From Pseudoruminococcus massiliensis (lineage in GTDB: Bacteria; Bacillota; Clostridia; Oscillospirales; Acutalibacteraceae), in assembly GCF_900291955.1 (NCBI RefSeq), contig NZ_OLMR01000003.1:265809-329808 (forward strand): a stretch of 64,000 nt of DNA, given 5' to 3'. Below are positions 17,699 through 27,177 of this stretch, piece after piece (positions within the stretch are counted from its first letter, which is position 1; the number at the start of each line of letters is the position of its first letter). Under the pieces are notes generated by a model. That model did no database searches, was not told the origin of the DNA, and saw nothing but the letters and a program-made list of their open reading frames with translations. The position numbers were made by a program, and so were the translations under genes.

Positions 17699-20335
17699 TT
17701 ACTTACCGTAGTAAGCCTTAAGATACATTTCCTTAATCTCGCTCATAAGTGGGTATCTTGGGTTAGCACCTGTGCACTGGTCATCAAATGCGTCCTCAAC
17801 CATCTTATCGAGGTTATCAAGGAAGTACTTCTCGTCTACGCCGTAATCAGCGATTGTCTTCTTAATACCAACTCTTGCCTTGAGTTCTTCGATAGCGTCG
17901 ATGAACTTCTCGAATGTTTCTTCATTTGTCTTACCGAAGATACCGCAGAAGTTAGCACACTCAACATATCTCTCAAGAGCGTGTGGATACTGATACTGTG
18001 AGAATGTACCCATCTTTGCAGGTACTGGGTCAGCGTTGAAACGCATAACAGATGTGATAAGGATAGCATTAGCAATACCATGTGGGAGGTGATGATAAGC
18101 ACCGAGCTTATGTGCGAGTGAATGGCAAACACCGAGGAATGCGTTAGCGAATGCCATACCAGCCATGCAAGATGCGTCTGCCATCTTCTCACGAGCGTGT
18201 GGGTCATTTGCACCATTCTCATATGCTGATGGGAGATATGTGAAGATGTTCTTCATTGCTTTAAGAGCAAGACCATCTGTGTAATCTGTTGCCATGATTG
18301 AAGCATAAGCCTCAAGAGCATGAGTAAGAGCATCGATACCAGATGCACTTGTAAGACCCTTTGGCTGGTTCATCATGTTGTCAGCATCAATGATTGACAT
18401 ATTTGGAAGGAGCTGATAGTCAGCAAGAGGATACTTTTGACCTGTCTTTTCGTCTGTGATAACAGCGAAAGGAGTAACTTCAGAACCTGTTCCTGAAGAT
18501 GTTGGGATAGCTACGAAATAAGCCTTCTCGCCCATTGTTGGGAATGTATAGATTCTCTTTCTGATATCCATAAATCTCATAGCCATATCCTGGAAGTTTG
18601 CTTCTGGATGTTCATAAAGAACCCACATAATCTTACCAGCGTCCATAGCAGAACCACCGCCAAGAGCGATTATGACATCAGGCTCAAACATTCTCATAGC
18701 TGCTGCGCCTTCCTCTGCAGAAGCGAGTGTTGGGTCTGGCTGAACATGATAGAAGCAAGTGTGCTGAATACCCATTTGGTCGAGTTTCTCTTCGATTGGC
18801 TTTACATAACCATTCTTATAAAGGAAGGTGTCAGTAACGATGAATGCCTTCTTCTTGTGCATAACTGTGCCAAGCTCGTCAAGGGCAACTGGCATACAGC
18901 CTTTCTTAAAGTAAACCTTTTGAGGTGCTCTGAACCACAACATATTTTCTCTCCTCTCAGCAACTGTTTTGATGTTAATAAGATGCTTAACACCAACATT
19001 CTCAGAAACAGAGTTACCGCCCCATGAGCCGCAGCCAAGTGTAAGAGATGGTGCCATCTTGAAGTTATAAAGGTCACCGATACCGCCGTGTGAAGATGGA
19101 GTATTGATAACAATACGGCAAGTCTTCATTGCGTGGGAATGCTTCTCAATCTTTTCCTTCTGAGCTGGGTGAATGTAGAGAGAAGATGTATGACCGTAAC
19201 CGCCGTCAGCAACAAGCTGTGCAGCCTTTGCAAGAGCGTCATCAAAGTTCTCAGCCTTATACATAGCAAGAACTGGAGAAAGCTTCTCGTGAGCAAACTC
19301 TTCGCTGATGTCTACGGACTCAACCTCACCGATAAGAATCTTTGTATTTTCTGGAACATCAACGCCTGCGAGCTTAGCGATTGTGTAAGCCTTCTGACCA
19401 ACAATCTTTGCGTTAAGAGCACCGTTGATGATGATTGTCTTTCTAACCTTGTCGAGCTCGTCGCCCTTGAGGAAGTAGCAGCCTCTGTCTGCGAACTCCT
19501 TCTTAACAGCGTCATAAACGCCCTTAAGAACAGTTACACTCTGCTCAGAAGCACAAATCATACCATTATCAAATGTCTTTGAATGAATAATAGAGTTAAC
19601 AGCAAGCTTAATATCAGCTGTATCGTCGATGATAACAGGTGTATTACCAGCACCAACGCCGAGAGCAGGCTTACCTGAAGAATAAGCAGCCTTAACCATA
19701 CCAGGACCACCTGTTGCGAGGATTGTATCAGCCTCTCTCATAAGCTCGTTTGTAAGCTCGAGTGATGGAACATCAATCCAGCCGATGATGCCTTCTGGAG
19801 CACCAGCAGCAACAGCAGCATCAAGAACTACCTTTGCAGCAGCAATAGTAGAATTCTTTGCACGAGGGTGTGGGCTGATAAGGATTGCATTTCTTGTCTT
19901 TAAGCAGATAAGTGACTTAAAGATAGCAGTAGAAGTTGGGTTTGTTGTTGGGATAACAGCACCGATAAGACCGATTGGCTCTGCAATCTTCTTAATGCCA
20001 TATGCTGTGTCCTCTTCGATAACACCACAAGTCTTTGTGTTCTTGTAATAGTTGTAGATATATTCGGATGCGTAGTGATTCTTAATAACCTTATCCTCTA
20101 CAACGCCCATGCCTGTTTCAGCAACAGCGAGCTTTGCAAGAGGGATACGCTGCTTATTAGCAGCATCAGCGGCAGCAAAAAAGATTTTGTCAACCTGCTC
20201 CTGAGTGTAATTAGCAAAAATTCTTTGAGCCTCTCTCATTGCAGCAATCTTAGCCTGAAGAGCTTCGATGTTGTCAATAATTGTTTCAGTTGCAGTATTT
20301 TCTGCTGCAACCTCTTGGATTTTCTCCTTAGCCAT
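17699..20335 (-). CDS. adhE: Bifunctional acetaldehyde-CoA/alcohol dehydrogenase
   Basis: At 878 residues this is a full-length AdhE. The N-terminal aldehyde dehydrogenase half has AEPIGLIGAVIPTTNPTST and the catalytic cysteine in DNGMICASEQS. The C-terminal iron-dependent alcohol dehydrogenase half has GGGSAMDAGK for NAD binding and the metal-ligand run FANAFLGVCHSLAHKLGAYH then LPHGIANA. It reduces acetyl-CoA to acetaldehyde and then ethanol, oxidising two NADH, and typically forms filaments called spirosomes. AGGAGG precedes the ATG. Its promoter is perfect and is overlapped by a Rex-like operator, in keeping with redox control. It is monocistronic with its own terminator. It marks the organism as a fermenting anaerobe. 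Confidence 0.97.
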   Translation of the reverse strand: MAKEKIQEVAAENTATETIIDNIEALQAKIAAMREAQRIFANYTQEQVDKIFFAAADAANKQRIPLAKLAVAETGMGVVEDKVIKNHYASEYIYNYYKNTKTCGVIEEDTAYGIKKIAEPIGLIGAVIPTTNPTSTAIFKSLICLKTRNAILISPHPRAKNSTIAAAKVVLDAAVAAGAPEGIIGWIDVPSLELTNELMREADTILATGGPGMVKAAYSSGKPALGVGAGNTPVIIDDTADIKLAVNSIIHSKTFDNGMICASEQSVTVLKGVYDAVKKEFADRGCYFLKGDELDKVRKTIIINGALNAKIVGQKAYTIAKLAGVDVPENTKILIGEVESVDISEEFAHEKLSPVLAMYKAENFDDALAKAAQLVADGGYGHTSSLYIHPAQKEKIEKHSHAMKTCRIVINTPSSHGGIGDLYNFKMAPSLTLGCGSWGGNSVSENVGVKHLINIKTVAERRENMLWFRAPQKVYFKKGCMPVALDELGTVMHKKKAFIVTDTFLYKNGYVKPIEEKLDQMGIQHTCFYHVQPDPTLASAEEGAAAMRMFEPDVIIALGGGSAMDAGKIMWVLYEHPEANFQDMAMRFMDIRKRIYTFPTMGEKAYFVAIPTSSGTGSEVTPFAVITDEKTGQKYPLADYQLLPNMSIIDADNMMNQPKGLTSASGIDALTHALEAYASIMATDYTDGLALKAMKNIFTYLPSAYENGANDPHAREKMADASCMAGMAFANAFLGVCHSLAHKLGAYHHLPHGIANAILITSVMRFNADPVPAKMGTFSQYQYPHALERYVECANFCGIFGKTNEETFEKFIDAIEELKARVGIKKTIADYGVDEKYFLDNLDKMVEDAFDDQCTGANPRYPLMSEIKEMYLKAYYGK

Positions 20336-20396
20336 GGTAAGTCCTCCTATTATTATAAATATAATCTGCTTTGTAATTGTTTCGCTTACAAGAATG

Positions 20397-20425
20397 ATTA
20401 TAAGACATTGTTAAAAAAATGTCAA
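20397..20425 (-). promoter_or_regulatory. adhE promoter with overlapping Rex-like operator
   Basis: On the minus strand, TTGACA (20420-20425), 17 nt, TATAAT (20397-20402), a perfect consensus. An 18-bp imperfect palindrome TTGACATTTTTTTAACAA (20408-20425) covers the -35 box and spacer. It has the size and one perfect TTAACAA half-site of a Rex (NADH-sensing repressor) site. The boxes are seen directly; Rex binding is inference. A second inverted pair TTGTAA/TTACAA lies in the leader (20371-20391). Confidence 0.75.
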
Positions 20426-20700
20426 TAAGCATTTTTATGTAATTTTTGCTAAGAAAATCGAATTTAAACAAGGTGCAAAAAAGTAGATGCTTTGTCCGCT
20501 GAATTTTGTCTTATAAAGTTCAATCATAATTTTATTTTCTGTTATATTTGCATAATTTTAGCTTGTCAAAAAATTAGCAATTTCATTTTTCCGCTATTTT
20601 AAGCCTTTTTGTTAAAATTTATTTGTAGAAAAAGTAGAAAATAGCATTTTTATAAAATAATCCGTTTTTATTTTTTGTAATACTAATAAGCTGAGAAAAT
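20426..20700. other. AT-rich gene-free stretch
   Basis: About 275 nt upstream of the adhE promoter. I see only AT-rich sequence with runs of A and T and no credible open frame, RNA or repeat. Confidence 0.5.
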
Positions 20701-20745
20701 AAGGCGTATATTGTCGAAAAATTCTTTTCTGACAATATACGCCTT
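20701..20745 (-). terminator. Terminator after the DUF5711 gene
   Basis: A perfect 15-bp stem (AAGGCGTATATTGTC and its complement) has a 15-nt loop. On the minus strand it is followed by ATTTTC. It lies about 70 nt past the stop. Confidence 0.65.
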
Positions 20746-20815
20746 ATCAAAAATCAACTTTAAAAAGTAATCATATTGTGTTATTTGCGTAAAAGAAACC
20801 CGTTTTTATTTACAA

Positions 20816-22141
20816 CTATTTTACAGTACTGTTCATTTCTGCTTTAATAATCTCTGTTGCTCCAAGTGCATAAACAGTATTGTCATTAGCCATAGCAATC
20901 TTTTTTAGCGTCTGCTCACACTTCTTTTGGGCAGTAAGCTTGCCACTCTCTTTATCATAGAGATAAATTGTATCACCAGATGAAACTGCTACGGATTTAT
21001 CTGCATTAGAAATTGATTCAACCTTAATATCTGTCGAAATAGTTGCAGTTGTCTTGCCCTCTGGAGAAATTGTCACAATTTCACAATCTCTGCCATCTGG
21101 ATACTTTGCAAGTGACAATGCTATCCCCTTTTCATTTGAAACCTCATAATTTGTAATCGTTTTAGAATCATAGCTTATAAGATTTTTCTTATTATTCTCT
21201 ATATCAAAGAAGTAGCTTTCATTCTTGCCGATTGCGGCTGCATTTCCGTTATCAAAGAATTTTACATCATAAATGCTATTATCCTTGAGTTCATACTTTG
21301 CTATATAAGCATCTTGGCTGAAATCGAGTATATAAACTGAGCTCACAAGAGAACCCTTCTGTGCGGAAATACCCGAAACAATAGCACGAGTTCCATCAGA
21401 ATTTATTGAAATATTATTTATATAATAATCTGCAAAGGAATAGGCATATTTTTCCTTATTATCCTTGCTATATACAGTAAGCTTTGCGAGATAGTCATCA
21501 GATTGAGTAACCGCAGCAAACACACCGCTTGCTGAAATATCAGCACAGAAAATCTTATTTTTAAGCGAAAGATTATATAATTCATCGCTATGACTAAGAA
21601 TCCTTAATCCTGTTCCGCCAACATTAAAAATCATAGAATAGTCACGACTTGTCCTTAATATAGGCTTTGCAAAAGCATTTCCAAGATTTTGTCGCTGACC
21701 GGCATTATCATTCAAAAGCACAATGCTTGTATCACTTACATATATAGGGGTTTTTTCATCCATAAGGGCAAAGTTTCCGTCTGTAACTTCATTTCCATTT
21801 ATGCTTGAAGGGTATCCATCACCCTGAGATATACCTAACAAATCATACTGAATAAATCTTGAAACATTATCTGGAGAAAGATTTTCCCAGTTAAGTATGA
21901 CAAGAAGCAAAATCACACACGCAAAAATTATCAGCAATACCTTTAAAAGCTTTTTTATAAGTTCTGGTTGAATAGGTGTAGGCTCATCATACTTATCAAT
22001 AGGCACATCTTCATAGCTTACAACTCGTCTATCTGCGGCATTTTTTTCTTTAGCGGCAGCATGTCTTTCACCTCTTGCAGAGCGTTTAGGTTGCCTTTTT
22101 TTTTCGCTTTCATCATTGAATCTATTGTTTTTTTCCGCCAT
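20816..22141 (-). CDS. DUF5711 family membrane-anchored beta-propeller-like protein
   Basis: This 441-residue protein starts with a very basic, charged cytoplasmic segment (residues 1-65). A single membrane span follows (LLKVLLIIFACVILLLVIL, about 66-85). The large outside domain is built from WD/PQQ-propeller-like repeats such as ISASGVFAAVTQSDDYLAKLTVYSKDNKEKYAY, with the recurring theme 'strand, SxDGTRA, strand'. This matches DUF5711, which is common in Ruminococcaceae and has no known function. A sensor or protein-interaction role is possible. It is transcribed alone, divergent from the ClC gene, with its own promoter (22193-22221) and terminator. Confidence 0.78.
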   Translation of the reverse strand: MAEKNNRFNDESEKKRQPKRSARGERHAAAKEKNAADRRVVSYEDVPIDKYDEPTPIQPELIKKLLKVLLIIFACVILLLVILNWENLSPDNVSRFIQYDLLGISQGDGYPSSINGNEVTDGNFALMDEKTPIYVSDTSIVLLNDNAGQRQNLGNAFAKPILRTSRDYSMIFNVGGTGLRILSHSDELYNLSLKNKIFCADISASGVFAAVTQSDDYLAKLTVYSKDNKEKYAYSFADYYINNISINSDGTRAIVSGISAQKGSLVSSVYILDFSQDAYIAKYELKDNSIYDVKFFDNGNAAAIGKNESYFFDIENNKKNLISYDSKTITNYEVSNEKGIALSLAKYPDGRDCEIVTISPEGKTTATISTDIKVESISNADKSVAVSSGDTIYLYDKESGKLTAQKKCEQTLKKIAMANDNTVYALGATEIIKAEMNSTVK

Positions 22142-22192
22142 CTATATCTAAATCCTTTCGACAATTCGATAAAAAAATCCAATATATTCTCT

Positions 22193-22221
22193 ATTATACA
22201 TTCATTCCCTAAGAAATTCAA
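22193..22221 (-). promoter_or_regulatory. Promoter of the DUF5711 gene
   Basis: On the minus strand, TTGAAT (22216-22221), 17 nt, TATAAT (22193-22198), about 50 nt upstream of the start. Confidence 0.65.
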
Positions 22222-22269
22222 GTCTGCTATATAATAGTGCTATAAGTTATCAAATAAATCATATTAGCA

Positions 22270-22298
22270 TTGATTTAATCTGATTTCTTCTGTATAAT
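22270..22298 (+). promoter_or_regulatory. Promoter of the ClC channel gene
   Basis: TTGATT (22270-22275), 17 nt, TATAAT (22293-22298). The ribosome site GGAAGTG follows at 22319-22325. Confidence 0.65.
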
Positions 22299-22331
22299 TT
22301 AATTATATAAATAAAATTGGAAGTGTTATAT

Positions 22332-23597
22332 TTGACTTTTTTCAAGCTGATTAAAACCTATCTGAAAAAAATTAACTTTAAGATGAAAAAATTTCTGAGA
22401 TGGACACTCGTTTCCATTATAACAGGTCTTACTGTTGGAGGATTTAGTACATTATTTGCCTTTATGATGAATGTTGTTACAGATTTTCGCAGTAACAACG
22501 ATTATATTATCTATTTTCTTCCATTTGCAGGTCTTATAACGGTTTTTCTATATAATGCCTTCAAATTCAAGGACGACAAAGGCACTAATCTTGTTCTTTC
22601 TACAATTCATGCACAAAGCGAAATTCCTTTCAAAATGGCTCCACTTATATTCATAACCACAATACTCACCCATCTTTTTGGAGGTTCGGCAGGTCGTGAG
22701 GGCGCCGCCTTACAGCTTGGTGGAAGTATCGGAAATCAACTTGGACGCTGGTTCAAATTCGACGACGCAGATAAAAGAGTTGTTGTTCTTTGCGGTATGA
22801 GTGCAGCTTTTTCAGCGGTTTTTGGAACGCCTATGGCTGCAGCAGTTTTTTCTATGGAGGTTGTCAGCATTGGCATAATGTATTATGCAGCACTTGTTCC
22901 TTGTGTATTTTCATCTCTTATTGCATCATACTTTGCGACTAATTTTGGTGTTCGTGGCGAGGATTTCACATTTATAAAATTCCCGTCATTAACATTTCTT
23001 AATACCTTTGAAACAGTCTGTCTTTCTATTCTTTGTGCTGGTATAAGCATTGCATTCTGCATTATGCTCCATAAAACAAGTGATTTACTAAGAAAATACT
23101 TGAAAAATCCTTATATAAGAATTTTTCTTGCTGGTTTAGTTGTTGTTGGTCTTACATTATTATTCAATACAAGAGATTATAATGGTGCAGGAATACCAGT
23201 AATAACAAAAGCTCTCAAAGGTGAAGCTGTTCCCTATGCTTTTATATTAAAAATGATTTTTACAGCTATAACTATCGGTGCTGGTTTTCGTGGTGGAGAA
23301 ATTGTTCCTACATTCTTTATTGGTGCGACCTTCGGCTGTCTTTTCGGAAATATCGTTGGATTTTCTCCTTCTGTCTGTGCCGCTGTTGGACTTATTGCAC
23401 TTTTCTGTGGCGTTACAAACTGTCCAATAACTTCTATTCTTATCAGCTTTGAACTTTTCGGTGCAGGTGGTATACCATTCTTTATGATTGCGGTTGCAAT
23501 AAGTTACTTTATGTCTGGTTACTATGGACTATATCATGACCAAACAATAGTATACTCAAAATACAAAACAAAATATGTCAATCGTCATACTAAATAA
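22332..23597 (+). CDS. ClC-type chloride (or fluoride) channel/transporter
   Basis: This protein of about 421 residues has ten or more membrane segments and the ClC selectivity-filter motifs. GGSAGREGAALQLGG matches GxxGREGP, with A in place of P. FGTPMAAAVFSMEV and GAGFRGGEIVPTFFIGATFG match the further family motifs. In the CLC exchanger family the glutamate of GREG is the gating glutamate. It should move chloride, in exchange with protons or as a channel; a fluoride-selective variant cannot be excluded. I start at the TTG at 22332, because GGAAGTG is 6 nt upstream; the open frame extends to a TTG at 22317 with no ribosome site. Confidence 0.88.
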   Translation: MTFFKLIKTYLKKINFKMKKFLRWTLVSIITGLTVGGFSTLFAFMMNVVTDFRSNNDYIIYFLPFAGLITVFLYNAFKFKDDKGTNLVLSTIHAQSEIPFKMAPLIFITTILTHLFGGSAGREGAALQLGGSIGNQLGRWFKFDDADKRVVVLCGMSAAFSAVFGTPMAAAVFSMEVVSIGIMYYAALVPCVFSSLIASYFATNFGVRGEDFTFIKFPSLTFLNTFETVCLSILCAGISIAFCIMLHKTSDLLRKYLKNPYIRIFLAGLVVVGLTLLFNTRDYNGAGIPVITKALKGEAVPYAFILKMIFTAITIGAGFRGGEIVPTFFIGATFGCLFGNIVGFSPSVCAAVGLIALFCGVTNCPITSILISFELFGAGGIPFFMIAVAISYFMSGYYGLYHDQTIVYSKYKTKYVNRHTK

Positions 23598-23613
23598 CAG
23601 CAAAACAAAGTGC

Positions 23614-24114
23614 CTAAGAAACTCAAATGTTTCGCTCGAGCCTTTTCAAAGGCTCGTAGGTCAAGGGCAACGCCCTTGTCGCTCTTCGCAAAGAGCGACA
23701 TACCTTTGGGCGAAGCCCAACATTTGTTTTTTCTTAGCGGCGGATTTTATCCGCCGCTTATTCTTTTGTTAGTAACATTAGTCCCTAAGGGCGAACTTTG
23801 TCCGCCCTTAGAGAGCAAGAGATGTTAAGGGCTTTGCCCTTAAAACCCACCAAAGGCTCTGCCTTTGGAATCCGCAAGCTTTTGAAAAAGCTTGAGCAAA
23901 ACTTTTAAGTGTCTTGAGGTAGTGCATTAACTTATCGGTAGCTTAGTCCTCCGTGTGAACAAACTTCCCACACTCATCACGAGCGAGACTTGTCGAGCGA
24001 TTCCGCGTCTTGGAGGAGGCGGCTCGCCACTTGCCCTTAAAACCTACGAGGGACTCTGTCCCTCGACCCTGCAAGCTTTTGAAAAAGCTTGAGCAAAACT
24101 TTTAAATGTCTAAG
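23614..24114. repeat. Palindrome-rich MITE-like repeat region (copy 1)
   Basis: This gene-free stretch is packed with short perfect palindromes: CGAGCCTTTTCAAAGGCTCG, GTCGCTCTTCGCAAAGAGCG..., AGCGGCGGATTTTATCCGCC..., AAGGGCTTTGCCCTT, CCAAAGGCTCTGCCTTTGG, AAGCTTTTGAAAAAGCTT and GAGGGACTCTGTCCCTC. Its ends are related inverted sequences (AAGAAACTCAAATGTTTCGC against the complement of AGCAAAACTTTTAAATGTCT). The right-end motif occurs twice (about 23893 and 24088), which suggests two tandem copies or one nested in another. Several modules recur, inverted, at 33467-33783. No coding frame is credible. Confidence 0.75.
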
Positions 24115-24173
24115 AAAAGTGCATTAACTAATCGTAGGGGCGAATGCAGTTATTTTAATTATGCCAAAAAGAA

Positions 24174-24205
24174 AAACCGTTCAATGCCATTGGCACGAAC
24201 GGTTT
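24174..24205. terminator. Terminator after the P-loop protein gene
   Basis: AAACCGTTC and GAACGGTTT enclose an inner TGCC-ATT-GGCA stem. T-rich tails exist on both strands; it lies 26 nt past the stop of the minus-strand gene. Confidence 0.75.
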
Positions 24206-24230
24206 CTTTTTATATCATTTTAGCCTTAAA

Positions 24231-24647
24231 TCAGATTTTAACAGAAATTGCATCAAGGCTCTTTGGAAGCTCACTTTCATCAGCAGAAATCAAGAATGTA
24301 AACTTTGTTTCGGACTTAGCTGCAAGAACATTAACCTTTGTGATAAAGTCTGCGAGCTTATCAAAGTCATCACCACAAATCTTGAGTGTAGAATCTACAA
24401 GAACATCTGTTACATCGTAGTTACCTGCACAGATACCGCTAAGAAAACCAAAGAATGAGTCATAACCTGTGATAGCATATTGGTCTGTGTCAATAAGTCT
24501 TGCTTTATGAGTAACATCATAAGTAAGCTTTGCACCCTTTTCTACGACAACAACATTGCCGTTTGATGCTGAAACAGCTTCATTTGCGAGAGAGATGAGT
24601 TTCTTAGTTTTGCCCGAACCTTTTTTGCCTATGATTAGAGTTACCAT
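24231..24647 (-). CDS. Small P-loop ATP/GTP-binding protein, function unknown
   Basis: This 138-residue protein has a Walker A motif GKKGSGKTKK at 7-16, straight after the first strand (MVTLIIG), and a likely Walker B strand VTDVLVDSTL near residue 80. Further strands such as KFTFLISADESEL fit a minimal RecA/ASCE-like fold. No helicase or kinase signature is visible, so I do not assign a function. It has an AGGAG-like site (GGAGGCG) before the ATG and lies 56 nt downstream of pgi, so it is probably co-transcribed with it. Confidence 0.7.
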   Translation of the reverse strand: MVTLIIGKKGSGKTKKLISLANEAVSASNGNVVVVEKGAKLTYDVTHKARLIDTDQYAITGYDSFFGFLSGICAGNYDVTDVLVDSTLKICGDDFDKLADFITKVNVLAAKSETKFTFLISADESELPKSLDAISVKI

Positions 24648-24703
24648 TGTAACGCCTCCTTATAAATTTAACCGCATATGCGGAAAGATTACATATTAAA
24701 ATA

Positions 24704-26041
24704 TTATTTAAGTCTTGCCTCAAGAGCCTCTTTCTGAGCCTCATAGCCAGGTTTGCCGAGAAGTGCGAACATATTCTTCTTATAGCTCTCAACACCAGGC
24801 TGGTCAAATGGATTAATACCCATTGTATAGCCACTGATAGCACAAGCCTTCTCAAAGAAATAAATGAGATAGCCAAGCTCTGCTTCGCTTGAATCTTCGA
24901 TTGTAAGAATTACATTAGGAACTCCACCGTCTGTATGAGCAAGAACTGTTCCTTCAAAAGCTTTCTTATTAACGAAATCCATAGTCTTGCCACTAAGGAA
25001 GTTTAGGCCGTCAACATTCTCTGGGTCTGTGCCAAGAGTAACATCTTGCTTTGGCTTATCAATAAGAACAACTGTTTCAAACATTGTACGAGAACCGTCC
25101 TGAATGAACTGTCCCATAGAATGGAGGTCTGTTGAGAAAACAACAGATGCTGGGAAAAGACCCTTGTTGTCCTTACCTTCACTTTCGCCAAAGAGCTGCT
25201 TCCACCACTCGTTCATAAGAGTGAATGCTGGCTCATAGCTTACGAGAAGCTCAATAGCCTTGCCCTTGCGATAAAGAATATTTCTGATTGCAGCATACTT
25301 ATAGCAATCGTTCTTTTCGAGGTCACATACTGAAAGCTCCTCACGAGCCTTTGCAGCACCAGCCATAAGAGCATCAATATCAGCACCAGAAACAGCGATT
25401 GGAAGAAGTCCTACTGCTGTGAGAACTGAATAACGACCACCAACATCATCAGGTACAACGAAAGTTTCATAGCCTTCACGGTCTGCGAGCATTTTAAGAG
25501 TGCCCTTAGCCTTATCAGTTGTGCAGAAAATTCTCTCCTTAGCACCCTCTTTGCCATACTTGTTCTCAAGAAATTCTCTGAAAACTCTGAAAGCAATAGC
25601 AGGCTCAGTAGTTGTACCAGACTTAGAAATCATATTGATAGAAACATCTTTGCCCTCACAGATTTGAAGAAGCTCAGAAAGAGCAGTTGAGCTAATGCTG
25701 TTGCCTGTGAAATAGATGTCAGGAGTATCCTTTTTCAATGCATTGTAGTTCGGGGACTTCAAGAATTCAATAGCTGCACGGGCACCGAGATAAGAGCCAC
25801 CAATACCGATAACAATAAATACCTCTGTATTTTTCTTGATTCTTTCAGCAGCAGCCTTAATTCTTGCGAACTCGTCCTTATCATAATCAACAGGAAGGTC
25901 AAGCCAACCAACAAAGTCATTGCCAAGACCTGATTTGTTGTGGAGCATTTCGTGAGCAGCCTTAATCTGTGGAGCAATTGCTGTATACTCACGGTCAGCG
26001 ATAAAATCCGAAACATGCTTAACGCTTAATTTTGTTGCCAT
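24704..26041 (-). CDS. pgi: Glucose-6-phosphate isomerase
   Basis: From the ATG at 26041 the protein has 445 residues, the usual length for the short Firmicute type (about 450). An AGGAGG site supports this start over an upstream in-frame ATG at 26116. Key motifs are [20 protein letters not shown], the sugar-phosphate-binding [34 protein letters not shown] and [15 protein letters not shown] [12 protein letters not shown]. It interconverts glucose-6-phosphate and fructose-6-phosphate in glycolysis and gluconeogenesis. It is followed by a small P-loop gene. Confidence 0.97.
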   Translation of the reverse strand: MATKLSVKHVSDFIADREYTAIAPQIKAAHEMLHNKSGLGNDFVGWLDLPVDYDKDEFARIKAAAERIKKNTEVFIVIGIGGSYLGARAAIEFLKSPNYNALKKDTPDIYFTGNSISSTALSELLQICEGKDVSINMISKSGTTTEPAIAFRVFREFLENKYGKEGAKERIFCTTDKAKGTLKMLADREGYETFVVPDDVGGRYSVLTAVGLLPIAVSGADIDALMAGAAKAREELSVCDLEKNDCYKYAAIRNILYRKGKAIELLVSYEPAFTLMNEWWKQLFGESEGKDNKGLFPASVVFSTDLHSMGQFIQDGSRTMFETVVLIDKPKQDVTLGTDPENVDGLNFLSGKTMDFVNKKAFEGTVLAHTDGGVPNVILTIEDSSEAELGYLIYFFEKACAISGYTMGINPFDQPGVESYKKNMFALLGKPGYEAQKEALEARLK

Positions 26042-26286
26042 AATTAAAATATCCTCCTTTAAGTTAGCAGGAAGTTTGGCTAAATGCTTATTCAAAATAT
26101 ATGTTCGAAAAAACAAAGTTGCCTACTATTCCCCATCCCTTTATAATTTATTTTACAATATTTAAACTATAATTACAAGCCTATTTGAACATTTTTTATA
26201 AATTTATCAAAAATCAATGATATTGTTTTTAATTTTAATCAATACTTTCGCAATAAACATTCATACAAATACCAAGCAAAAATAAA

Positions 26287-26322
26287 AAACCCAAACAACA
26301 GTCTAAGCTATCATTTGAGTTT
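26287..26322 (-). terminator. Terminator after the methyltransferase gene
   Basis: A 9-bp stem (AAACTCAAA with TTTGGGTTT on the minus strand, one G-U pair) is followed by TTTATTTTT. Confidence 0.7.
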
Positions 26323-26344
26323 TAATTTAGGAAAATACTTATAT

Positions 26345-27139
26345 TTATATTTTCTCTCCTATTATAATAACATGATTACTTGCTCCAAGAATTGATTTCT
26401 CCCTGCATATACTGTAATGATAATCACACCATATTTTAAATTCATCATCTTTCCAACTATCAATTTTATCTGCAAAAAGAGGGGTCAATCCGTCTTGTGC
26501 AAAATGGTCTATTATCTTTACATTATTATCTAAATATAATTTTTCCATTTCTTTATCTGTTGAATAATAAGTATCAGTCCAAAAACATTTTTCATCAGTA
26601 TGTTTTAAAATACCTGTTGTAATAAGCTGTTCAGCTAAATTACTATCTATATATTTCTTATCAGATAATGCAACATACTGAAAAATAAAATATCTTGGAA
26701 TATATGCAGTAAAAATTAAGCCTCCCTTTTTCAATACACGCAGGGATTCAGAAAAACACTTTTCTCTTTGATTTTCATCTGTCAAATGATAGAAAGGCCC
26801 CATATTTAAAACAACATCAAAAGAATTATCTGGAAAAATGCTCATATCTGTTGCATCTAAAACAGCTGTATCCATTTTATAACTTTTGGATTTCAGTTCA
26901 TTATTAATAATTTCTATATGTCTTGGAGTAATATCTGTTGCAGTTACATTGTATCCTCTATCTGCCAAATAAAATGAATATATTCCTGTTCCCGCAGCAC
27001 AATCTAAAATTTTCAGATTTTCTCCCAAAATTTCATTAAGAATACGGATAGTTGTAATAAATTCAATTTTTCGTGCATTATTGGTTGTCAATCTGTCCTC
27101 TTCACGATAATTTTCATAACTTTCTACAACATAATTCAC
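26345..27139 (-). CDS. Class I SAM-dependent methyltransferase
   Basis: This 264-residue protein has the class I fold. Motif I is LKILDCAAGTGIYSFYLADRG, the acidic end of strand 2 is VTATDITPRH, and motif IV is FDVVLNMGPFYHLTDENQREKC. The LRVLKKGGLIFTAYIPR strand follows. The NMGPFYHL pattern is found in small-molecule methyltransferases; the substrate is unknown. It lies 38 nt downstream of prfC on the same strand and ends in a clear terminator, so it may be the last gene of that transcript. Confidence 0.85.
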   Translation of the reverse strand: MNYVVESYENYREEDRLTTNNARKIEFITTIRILNEILGENLKILDCAAGTGIYSFYLADRGYNVTATDITPRHIEIINNELKSKSYKMDTAVLDATDMSIFPDNSFDVVLNMGPFYHLTDENQREKCFSESLRVLKKGGLIFTAYIPRYFIFQYVALSDKKYIDSNLAEQLITTGILKHTDEKCFWTDTYYSTDKEMEKLYLDNNVKIIDHFAQDGLTPLFADKIDSWKDDEFKIWCDYHYSICREKSILGASNHVIIIGEKI

Positions 27140-27177
27140 TGCTTATTCACCTCTCAAAACATTATTTTAAAAATTTA

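Noticed and set aside
23678..23699. Palindrome starting GTCGCTCT, like the first 8 nt of the CRISPR repeat
   Set aside because: It belongs to the palindromic MITE-like modules; the similarity stops after 8 nt and the handle is missing.
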